Assembly: GCA_904394195.1 (NCBI GenBank)
Contig: CAJFNH010000050.1
Location: forward strand, 1-8,149
Length of the DNA stretch: 8,149 bases
Direction: 5' to 3'
From: Candidatus Gallimonas caecicola
GTDB taxonomy: Bacteria; Bacillota; Clostridia; Christensenellales; Borkfalkiaceae
Below are positions 1 through 5,970 of this stretch, one piece after another. Made by a program: the position numbers and the translations under genes. Under the pieces are notes generated by a model. It was given only the letters and a program-made list of their open reading frames with translations, had not been told where the DNA came from and searched no databases. Within the stretch, counting starts at the first letter, position 1, and the number at the start of each line of letters is the position of its first letter.

Positions 1-1
1 A

Positions 2-424
2 GTGGCGCTCTCTGCGGTCATGTTTGCAGTGTCCGAGATCTCTGCACCGGCAACGGTGTACGCAGCGGACGTCGTATTCATTCTCATTTTTTCGTTTGTG
101 CTCGTCTATCTTTCCACGATCCTCTATCTCTGGCTTCCGTGCAGACAGATGACGGGGTTCCGCTTTTTTGAGGCTTTTACCTATTCTTACCGCCTGATGG
201 TGGGAGTGCGCGGCAAACTTCTGCTCTCCTTTTCGATCTCGCTTGCAGCGCTCTTTATTCTCTTGTGCGGCTGTTCCTTCCTGCCTTCGGCGGTGTTCTA
301 TATCGTCGGAGTGGCGGCATTCGCTCTGCTCTTTCTAAACTTCTGCGTCCGCATGGAGGCAGTATATTTCGAGACGGACAAACTTGATCGTGAGGATGTG
401 CTCCGTCATAAGTGGGAGGTCTGA
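2..424 (+). CDS. Membrane protein of unknown function, 5' end outside the window
   Basis: The frame is open from the left edge and ends at the TGA at 422-424, so this is the C-terminal part (about 140 residues) of a longer protein. The GTG at position 2 is probably an internal valine codon rather than the start. I see about three hydrophobic segments, roughly residues 21-45, 72-92 and 93-115, with a basic and aromatic stretch between the first two (around FRFFEAFTYSYR). The tail is short and charged, ending in HKWEV. This indicates an integral cytoplasmic-membrane protein. No enzymatic or transporter motif is visible and I do not recognise the family. The next gene, also a membrane protein, starts one base after the stop, so the two are probably translationally coupled and may form one complex. 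Being a coding gene is well supported; the function is unknown. Confidence 0.72.
   Translation: MALSAVMFAVSEISAPATVYAADVVFILIFSFVLVYLSTILYLWLPCRQMTGFRFFEAFTYSYRLMVGVRGKLLLSFSISLAALFILLCGCSFLPSAVFYIVGVAAFALLFLNFCVRMEAVYFETDKLDREDVLRHKWEV
414..419 (+). promoter_or_regulatory. Ribosome binding site fixing the start of the second membrane protein
   Basis: GGGAGG lies six bases before the ATG at 426 and inside the last codons of the preceding gene. It favours this ATG over the in-frame TTG at 384, which would overlap the upstream gene by about 40 bases and has no such site. Confidence 0.75.
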
Positions 425-425
425 A

Positions 426-1454
426 ATGCGGTTCCGGAACGCCATTCATATCACCGTCGATAATTTTTCGAGCGCGTTCAAAATGCTCTTGTATCGTCTG
501 GTCGTGAGCGTGCTTACATTCAGTCTCGTCTATGTCATTCTGCAGTTATCCTTGAGCGTCATCGTCACGAGTGCCGAACTGCAGACCATCAAGGATCTCA
601 TGGGCGAATTTTTCCGTGCGCTCTTCGGCGGCGATTCGGCGTACCTGGGAACGTTTTGGGAGACGTTCAATGCTGCGCTTGCCGACTTTCTGCGGTTGGT
701 CACAACTAACGGCGGCGCGATTGCCGGCGCGGTGGTCGGCGTGTGTCTCATCTATCTTTTATCCCGTTTTCTCAACGGGCTCTGCCATTTTACGGCGGCA
801 AGTATCATGAACGACCGCATGGGAGCTTTTGCCCGTACCAGTTTTTCCGCCGCTTTTTTCAAAAATCTGGGCAGTGCGGCTCTGTATGAGGTCATCTACG
901 TTCCCATTTCCTTCGTCTACGATGCGCTCTCGCTGGCGGCGTGCTGGTTCTTGTTCTTCTACCTGCCCTCCTTCCTGCCGAGCTGGGGATTTCTCACCAT
1001 TCTTCTGGCGCTTTCGCTGACCATTGCGCTCTATATCTGTCTGCAGTCGCTCAAGCTGACGCTCATCTCCGCATGGATCCCTTCCGTTCTGACGGGTACG
1101 GCAAGCGTTTCCCGGGGGCTGGGACAGTCGCTCCGCAGCAAAAGCCCGTTCTGGAAGCGCTTTGCAAGTTTCCTGACGGCGAACTACCTCATCGTGATCG
1201 TCAACGTTATGTGCGGACTTGCCACGCTGGGCAGCGCGCTTCTTATCACCATTCCCTTGAGCTTTTTGTTCCTGCTCGCACTGCAATGCGTGCATTTCTA
1301 TGAGGACAGCGGCAGAAAGTACTTTATCTCCGTGCACAATATCGCGGGGGCGGAAGGGGAGCCCGTGCAGGGCATCGATACGGGTGAGGACAGTCTGGAA
1401 GAGCTCAACAAAAAGATCAATGCGCCCTCCGACGGAACGCAGGAGGACAAATAG
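426..1454 (+). CDS. Multi-pass membrane protein of unknown function
   Basis: This encodes 342 residues from the ATG at 426, chosen for the GGGAGG site six bases upstream. There are about six hydrophobic segments, roughly residues 21-46, 96-118, 155-178, 186-207, 248-268 and 269-289. They are separated by a loop rich in Phe and acidic residues (about 51-90) and basic loops such as the one around SKSPFWKRF (239-246). The last 50 residues are soluble and acidic (EDSLEELNKK and onward), probably a cytoplasmic tail. No signal peptide, ATP-binding motif or transporter signature is visible and I cannot assign a family. The gene is one base downstream of another membrane protein and 67 bases upstream of a phosphohexomutase. 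Co-transcription with the first is very likely, and with the mutase plausible. A link to envelope sugar metabolism is only a guess from position. Confidence 0.8.
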   Translation: MRFRNAIHITVDNFSSAFKMLLYRLVVSVLTFSLVYVILQLSLSVIVTSAELQTIKDLMGEFFRALFGGDSAYLGTFWETFNAALADFLRLVTTNGGAIAGAVVGVCLIYLLSRFLNGLCHFTAASIMNDRMGAFARTSFSAAFFKNLGSAALYEVIYVPISFVYDALSLAACWFLFFYLPSFLPSWGFLTILLALSLTIALYICLQSLKLTLISAWIPSVLTGTASVSRGLGQSLRSKSPFWKRFASFLTANYLIVIVNVMCGLATLGSALLITIPLSFLFLLALQCVHFYEDSGRKYFISVHNIAGAEGEPVQGIDTGEDSLEELNKKINAPSDGTQEDK

Positions 1455-1470
1455 TCCCAAACGGAAAATC

Positions 1471-1498
1471 ACGGCGCGCAGGAAACGGCGCGCCGGAA
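1471..1498 (+). repeat. Tandem 14-base repeat forming a GC hairpin between genes
   Basis: Two adjacent 14-base units, ACGGCGCGCAGGAA (1471-1484) and ACGGCGCGCCGGAA (1485-1498), differ at one base. Because GGCGCGCC is palindromic, the pair can also fold into an 8-bp stem (CGGCGCGC at 1472-1479 with GCGCGCCG at 1488-1495) and an 8-base loop. No T-tract follows, so it is not a standard intrinsic terminator. It lies 27 bases before the mutase start and could act as an RNA-processing, stability or weak attenuation element, or be simple slippage in a gap. Function is inferred only. Confidence 0.5.
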
Positions 1499-1507
1499 GC
1501 ATGAAAT

Positions 1508-1513
1508 AAGGAG
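1508..1513 (+). promoter_or_regulatory. Ribosome binding site fixing the phosphohexomutase start
   Basis: AAGGAG ends eight bases before the ATG at 1522, an ideal spacing. The in-frame GTG at 1513 overlaps this site and so cannot be the start it serves. Confidence 0.8.
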
Positions 1514-1521
1514 TGAAGAAT

Positions 1522-3240
1522 ATGAGTTATCAGAGCATCTATGAAGCATGGCTTGCCGATCCGCGTCTGGCGGAGGCGGACAGGGCGGAACTGAAGGCGA
1601 TCGCACATGACGAGAAGGAGAAGGAGTACCGCTTCGGCGGAGAACTCGAGTTCGGCACGGCGGGCATGCGCGGTATCATCGGTTGCGGCATGAACATGAT
1701 GAACGTCTACACCGTCATGCGGGCGACGCAGGGACTGTGCGAATATATCGCAACGCTGCCTGCCTCCGAGCGAGCGAAGGGGGTCGTCATCTCCTATGAC
1801 ACGCGCAGAAATTCCCGTCTGTTTGCGAAAAAGGCGGCAAGCGTGCTTGCAAAGAACGGCATCAGGGCGTATCTGTTCGACGACGTGCACCCCGTACCCA
1901 TGCTCTCCTATGCGGTCCGCTATCTGGGCACCGTTGCGGGCATCATGATCACGGCGTCCCACAATCCCAAGCAGTATAACGGCTATAAGGTGTACGGCGG
2001 GGACGGCGCGCAAATGTCGCCCGAAGCGACGCAGGTCGTCGTGGGATTCATCGAAAAGATCACTGACTACCTTTCCGTTACGGGAGAGGAGGACAGCTCG
2101 CTCATTCAGTCCGTTCCCAAGGAAGTGGATGATACCTATATCGAAGCGCTCAAAAAGCTCACGCTCTCCCGGCAGGCGGTCGCCGCCTGCGGCAAGGATT
2201 TAAAGCTCGTCTATACGCCCGTACACGGCTCCGGCTACATCCCCGTTACGCGTATCCTGCGCGAGCTGGGCATCAATGTCACCGTGGTCGAAGAGCAGAC
2301 GGCGCAGGATCCTGAATTTTCCACGGTCGCCGTGCCCAACCCCGAATTTAAAGAGACGCTCTCCATGGGCATCGCGCTTGCCGAAAAGATCCGCGCGGAC
2401 GTGGTGTTCGGTACCGACCCCGACTCCGACCGCCTCGGCGTTGCCGTCAAGAACGATGCGGGCGAGTTCGTGGCGCTCTCGGGCAACCAGGTGGGCATCC
2501 TGCTGCTCGATTACATCCTCACCCGTCTGAAGGAGGAGAACGCGCTGCCCGCCAACGCCGCGGTCGTCAAGTCCTTCGTCACGACGGGCATGGCAAAGGC
2601 GATCTGCGCCGACTTCGGCGTCGCCCTGTTCGAAACGCCCGTCGGCTTCAAATTCATCGGCGAAAAGATAAAGGAGTGGGAGGCGGACGGCTCGCACACC
2701 TTCGTATTCGGCTTCGAAGAGTCGTGCGGCTATCTGCGCGGCACCCATGCCCGCGATAAGGACGCCGTGGTCGCTTCCATGCTCTGCGCCGAGATGGTCT
2801 GTTACTATACCTATATCGGCAAGACGGTATGGGGCAGGCTGCAGGAGATCTACGCAAAGTACGGTTTCGTGCTCGATCGGAACGAGTCCATTCAGTATGC
2901 GGGGCTGAACGCGATGAAGGAGATGAACGCCGTTGTCGACGCCCTCAAGACGGTGAAAGTGGAGGCGTTCGGTCCCTTCACGGTCGAGGCGGTGCGCGAC
3001 TATTCCGCCGATATCCGCAGGACGGCGGACGGAAAGACGGAGCCTCTGAACATCCCCAGGTGTAACTGCGTGTACTATGAACTTGCGGGCGGCTCCTTCG
3101 TGTGCGTGCGTCCCTCCGGCACCGAGCCCAAGCTCAAGATCTACTACTCCGTCAAGGCGCCTTCCGAAGGGGCGGCGGAGGAAGCGCTCGCCGCATGTAA
3201 GGCGTCCGTCAAGGCGCTTCTGGACAGCGTGAAAAAATGA
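1522..3240 (+). CDS. pgcA: Alpha-phosphohexomutase (phosphoglucomutase, PgcA type)
   Basis: This cytosolic enzyme of 572 residues interconverts glucose 1-phosphate and glucose 6-phosphate, or a related hexose phosphate, through a phosphoserine and a 1,6-bisphosphate intermediate. All four family loops are intact. They are the catalytic loop TASHNP (144-149, Ser146 phosphorylated), the Mg2+ loop TDPDSDRLG (298-306), the sugar-binding loop GFEESCGYLRG (397-407) and the C-terminal phosphate-binding loop RPSGTEPK (530-537). The N-terminal ELEFGTAGMRG segment, near residue 42, is typical of the long form found in Bacillota. The length fits that group (Bacillus subtilis PgcA is close to 580 residues). 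The start is set by AAGGAG eight bases upstream. Glucose 1-phosphate feeds UDP-glucose, glycogen and envelope polysaccharides. Substrate preference between glucose, mannose and pentose phosphates cannot be read from sequence alone. The gene is last in its unit and is followed by a strong terminator. The symbol is by similarity to PgcA. Confidence 0.93.
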   Translation: MSYQSIYEAWLADPRLAEADRAELKAIAHDEKEKEYRFGGELEFGTAGMRGIIGCGMNMMNVYTVMRATQGLCEYIATLPASERAKGVVISYDTRRNSRLFAKKAASVLAKNGIRAYLFDDVHPVPMLSYAVRYLGTVAGIMITASHNPKQYNGYKVYGGDGAQMSPEATQVVVGFIEKITDYLSVTGEEDSSLIQSVPKEVDDTYIEALKKLTLSRQAVAACGKDLKLVYTPVHGSGYIPVTRILRELGINVTVVEEQTAQDPEFSTVAVPNPEFKETLSMGIALAEKIRADVVFGTDPDSDRLGVAVKNDAGEFVALSGNQVGILLLDYILTRLKEENALPANAAVVKSFVTTGMAKAICADFGVALFETPVGFKFIGEKIKEWEADGSHTFVFGFEESCGYLRGTHARDKDAVVASMLCAEMVCYYTYIGKTVWGRLQEIYAKYGFVLDRNESIQYAGLNAMKEMNAVVDALKTVKVEAFGPFTVEAVRDYSADIRRTADGKTEPLNIPRCNCVYYELAGGSFVCVRPSGTEPKLKIYYSVKAPSEGAAEEALAACKASVKALLDSVKK

Positions 3241-3308
3241 GCTCCGGTCCCATTGTGGCGCATACGGTGCGCCGTGCGCCGGGAAATTAACGCGACAGGA
3301 CAGTTTTG

Positions 3309-3353
3309 AAAGAGAAAGCGGGGAGCTTTTCCGGCTCCCCGCTTTCTCTTTTT
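3309..3353 (+). terminator. Strong intrinsic terminator between convergent genes
   Basis: A 16-bp perfect stem (3311-3326 with 3334-3349, GC core GCGGGGAGC) and a 7-base loop TTTTCCG is followed by T's through 3353. Two further A-T pairs extend the base. It lies 68 bases after the mutase stop and terminates the plus-strand unit. It abuts the convergent nitroreductase, whose TAA stop (3354-3352) overlaps the T-tract. On the minus strand the stem is followed by TTC and then AAAAC, a weak T-tract, so it may also work bidirectionally. Upstream, a short hairpin (GGCGCA 3257-3262 with TGCGCC 3268-3273) has no T-run and probably has no termination role. Confidence 0.88.
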
Positions 3354-3894
3354 ATTGCAGGATGGTCAATGTTTCTTCGTACGGTTTGCGTTTTTTGGGG
3401 CGGATGGGGTCGTCCTCTTTCGCATATCCGAGCGCGACGACTACGGGGATGCGCACTTTTTCCATGATGCCCAGCGCGGCGCGCAGTTTTTCCTCGCTGC
3501 GCCAGCCCAGGATGCAGGAGGCAAGCCCCGCTCCTTCGGCGGCAAGCACAAGGTGCGCCGTGAGGATGCCCAGATCGTTTGCGGTGAAGTCGGTATCCTT
3601 CATGCGTCCGCCCAGTTTCGCCGTCAGGTTGCTCTTGCCTTCGCACACGGCGACGAACGCGCCCGCATCCGAGGCAAACTTGTTCATGCCAAGACCCTGC
3701 ACGCATGCGGCGACAGGTCTGCGCCGGTCTCCCAGCACGGCAACGAGCTTCCACGGCTGCGCGTTGCAGGCGGAAGGGGCGAGCAAGGCAAGCGAACACA
3801 CCTTTCTCACGAGTTCTTCGCTCACATCCCGTCCGTCAAAAGCGCGGCAGCTCTGCCGGTGCAAATAGAGTTGCTCGATTTCGCGGATATCCAT
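3352..3894 (-). CDS. Nitroreductase-family flavin oxidoreductase
   Basis: This small 180-residue protein belongs to the FMN-dependent nitroreductase family, whose members are usually homodimers reducing nitro, quinone or flavin substrates with NAD(P)H. Visible signatures are the N-terminal FMN phosphate-binding segment HRQSCRAF (12-19), APSACNAQPW (39-48), the helix DLGILTAHLVLAAEGAGLASC (from 107), the ALGY strand (154-157) and a basic C-terminal KKRKPYEE (167-174), which resembles the RKP-x-EE end of the family. The length is at the short end but all core parts are present. The true substrate cannot be deduced. The start is the only in-frame candidate: a TAA lies two codons upstream. No convincing ribosome binding site precedes it, and a GC hairpin ends 14 bases before the ATG. 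It sits 45 bases downstream of transketolase, so co-transcription is possible but could be limited by that hairpin. Confidence 0.88.
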   Translation of the reverse strand: MDIREIEQLYLHRQSCRAFDGRDVSEELVRKVCSLALLAPSACNAQPWKLVAVLGDRRRPVAACVQGLGMNKFASDAGAFVAVCEGKSNLTAKLGGRMKDTDFTANDLGILTAHLVLAAEGAGLASCILGWRSEEKLRAALGIMEKVRIPVVVALGYAKEDDPIRPKKRKPYEETLTILQ

Positions 3895-3900
3895 CTCGAT

Positions 3901-3934
3901 TTAAAAGGGCGGGCGCGGCTTCTGCCGCGCCCGC
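3901..3934 (-). terminator. GC hairpin after transketolase, possible terminator or attenuator
   Basis: On the minus strand a perfect 11-bp stem (GCGGGCGCGGC, loop AGAA, GCCGCGCCCGC; 3934-3909) begins five bases after the transketolase stop and is followed by CCTTTTAA. This has the form of an intrinsic terminator with a short T-tract. Full termination would leave the nitroreductase without an obvious promoter, so partial read-through or protection of the upstream mRNA 3' end is a fair alternative. Confidence 0.65.
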
Positions 3935-3939
3935 AGCAC

Positions 3940-5952
3940 TCATGCTTGCTTTGCAGCTTTTGCCAGCGACGCCTTCGCCTTTTCAACCACGTTCTCCACG
4001 GTGAAGCCGAACAGCTTGAACAGCTGTGCGGCGGGACCGCTCGCGCCGAAGGTGGACATGCCGATGATCTCGCCGGCATCGCCCGCATATTTGTACCAGC
4101 TGTAGGGCGAGCCCGCCTCCACGCACACGCGCGCTTTGACGGCGGATGGCATCACGCTCTCCTTGTATTCCGCGCTCTGCTTTTCGTACTCTTCGAAGCA
4201 GGGCATGGAGATAACGCGCGCCCTGATGCCTTCCTTGGCGAGCTCCGCCTTGGCGCCCACGCACTGCTCCACTTCCGAGCCGCTCGCGATGAGCAGCACG
4301 TCGGGCGTGCCCTCGCAGTCCTCGAGCACATATCCGCCCTTGAGAGCGGCGAGCCCGCTTCGCTCATACTGGGGCAGGTTCTGCCTTGTCAGCACGAGCG
4401 CAGTGGGCGCCGTGCCGGTGAGGGCGGAAATCCATGCCGCCGCCGTCTCCTTGCCGTCTGCGGGGCGGTACACCTTCATGTTGGGGATGGAGCGCAGCGC
4501 GATAAGCTGTTCCACGGGCTCATGGGTGGGGCCGTCCTCGCCCACGCCGATGGAATCGTGCGTGAGGATATAGACGACGGGGATGTTCATGAGCGCGGAG
4601 AGGCGCATCGCATGCTTGCAGTAGTCGGAGAAGATGAAGAAGGTGGCGCAGTAGCAGTGCAGACCGCCGTGCAGCTGCATGCCGTTGGTGATGGCCGCCA
4701 TCGCGTGTTCGCGGATGCCGAAGTGCATGTTCCTGCCCTCGTAGCTGCCGGGCGCAAAGTCGCCGTAGGTGACGGCGTCCGTATTCTTCATGTCGGACAG
4801 GTTGGAGGGGGCAAGGTCTGCCGAGCCGCCCATCAGGTTGGGCACGATCGCCGCGATCTTGTTGAGCACGGTCGCCGAGGTCTGGCGGGTCGCCATCGGC
4901 TTTTCAAAGCGGAACAGATCGTCCACTTTGGTAAGGTCGACCATCTCGCCGCGCATTGCCGCTTTGTATGCTGCGGCCAGTTCGGGGTACTTCTTTTCGT
5001 ACTCCGCGAACATCGCCTTCCATTCGCGCTCGCGCTTGGCGCCCCGTCTGCCCGCCTTGGCGGTGTGCGCAAGCACTTCTTCGGGGACTTCGAAGGGCGC
5101 GCAGGTCCAGCCGAAGCGCTCCTTGGTCTTTTGCAGATTTTCTGCGCCGAGCGGGGAGCCGTGGCACTTGTGGCTGCCCTCGAGCGGGGTGCCGTAGCCG
5201 ATCTTGGTCTTGCAGATGATGATGGTGGGCTTCTTTGTCTCCTTCTGCGCCTTTTTGATGGCGGAGGAGAGCAGGGCGACGTCGTCGGGGTGCTCCACCA
5301 GATTTACCTTGATGACCTGCCAGTTCTGCGCCTTGAAGCGCATGGCGACGTCCTCTTTGAAGGTGATGTCGGTATCGCCCTCGATGGTGATGTCGTTGTC
5401 GTCGTAGAAGAGAATGAGCTTGCCCAGCTCGTGCGTGCCCGCGAACGAGCAGGCCTCATAGGAGAAGCCCTCCTCCAGACAGCCGTCGCCGCACAGCGCG
5501 TAGGTATAGTGGTCGACGATGGGGAAGCCTTCGCGGTTGAACACCGCGGCAAGATGCGCTTCCGCCACCGCCATGCCCACGGCGTTGGCGATGCCCTGGC
5601 CGAGGGGCCCCGTCGTCGTTTCGATGCCCACGGTGTGTCCGTATTCGGGGTGGCCGGGCGTCTTGGAGCCCAGCTGACGGAACTGCATCAGGTCCTCCTT
5701 TGTCAGACCCATTCCGTACAGATAGAGCAGGGAATAGTCGAGCATGGAGCCGTGTCCCGCCGAAAGGACAAAGCGGTCTCTGTCATCCCACTTGGGATCC
5801 TGGTTATTGAACTTCAGGAAATTCTGCCACAGCGTATAGGCGATGGGCGCCGAGCCGATGGGCAGACCGGGGTGGCCGGAATTTGCCTTCTGGATCGCCT
5901 CCGCCGAAAGAATGCGGATGGCATTGATGGTGGTCTGTCTGACTTCTTTCAT
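3940..5952 (-). CDS. tkt: Transketolase
   Basis: This 670-residue thiamine-diphosphate enzyme of the non-oxidative pentose phosphate pathway transfers two-carbon ketol units between sugar phosphates, for example xylulose 5-phosphate and ribose 5-phosphate. It is the full-length single-chain form. It carries NSGHPGLP (His27), AGHGSM (65-70), ETTTGPLGQG (111-120) and the diphosphate/Mg2+ motif GDG (155-157) running to DDN at 184-186. It also has IGYGTPLEGSHKCHGSPLG (251-269), the catalytic glutamate region FGIREHAM (411-418, Glu415), and SIGVGEDGPTHEPVEQL (467-483) that faces the second subunit's active site. The C-terminal domain follows from about residue 540. The start is the ATG at 5952-5950, with AAGGAG nine bases upstream; an upstream in-frame TTG at 5970 lies just before that site. 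The gene begins 18 bases after the mutase stop and is very likely co-transcribed with it. No residue is missing from the active site as far as I can see. Confidence 0.97.
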   Translation of the reverse strand: MKEVRQTTINAIRILSAEAIQKANSGHPGLPIGSAPIAYTLWQNFLKFNNQDPKWDDRDRFVLSAGHGSMLDYSLLYLYGMGLTKEDLMQFRQLGSKTPGHPEYGHTVGIETTTGPLGQGIANAVGMAVAEAHLAAVFNREGFPIVDHYTYALCGDGCLEEGFSYEACSFAGTHELGKLILFYDDNDITIEGDTDITFKEDVAMRFKAQNWQVIKVNLVEHPDDVALLSSAIKKAQKETKKPTIIICKTKIGYGTPLEGSHKCHGSPLGAENLQKTKERFGWTCAPFEVPEEVLAHTAKAGRRGAKREREWKAMFAEYEKKYPELAAAYKAAMRGEMVDLTKVDDLFRFEKPMATRQTSATVLNKIAAIVPNLMGGSADLAPSNLSDMKNTDAVTYGDFAPGSYEGRNMHFGIREHAMAAITNGMQLHGGLHCYCATFFIFSDYCKHAMRLSALMNIPVVYILTHDSIGVGEDGPTHEPVEQLIALRSIPNMKVYRPADGKETAAAWISALTGTAPTALVLTRQNLPQYERSGLAALKGGYVLEDCEGTPDVLLIASGSEVEQCVGAKAELAKEGIRARVISMPCFEEYEKQSAEYKESVMPSAVKARVCVEAGSPYSWYKYAGDAGEIIGMSTFGASGPAAQLFKLFGFTVENVVEKAKASLAKAAKQA

Positions 5953-5961
5953 AACTTCATT

Positions 5962-5967
5962 CTCCTT
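5962..5967 (-). promoter_or_regulatory. Ribosome binding site fixing the transketolase start
   Basis: AAGGAG on the minus strand lies nine bases before the ATG at 5952. It selects this start, which aligns with the usual N-terminus of transketolases, over the TTG at 5970. Confidence 0.78.
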
Positions 5968-5970
5968 CAA

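Noticed and set aside
759..1502. Minus-strand open frame of 247 codons opposite the second membrane protein.
   Set aside because: Arg/Gln/Glu-rich low-complexity translation, no ribosome site or promoter, fully antisense to a gene with a good start and clear membrane segments.
2200..2748. Minus-strand open frame of 182 codons inside the PgcA-type mutase.
   Set aside because: Antisense shadow of a strongly conserved enzyme; no family motif and no start signal.
3257..3280. GGCGCA/TGCGCC inverted repeats after the PgcA-type mutase as a terminator.
   Set aside because: The stem is only six pairs and no T-run follows; the strong terminator lies 50 bases further on.
5949..5961. Three-codon reading frame (ATG AAG TTA TGA, minus strand) whose stop overlaps the transketolase start, resembling a coupling leader.
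   Set aside because: Its ATG abuts the AAGGAG site with no spacer, so it would not be translated efficiently. The same AAGGAG is well placed for transketolase itself.
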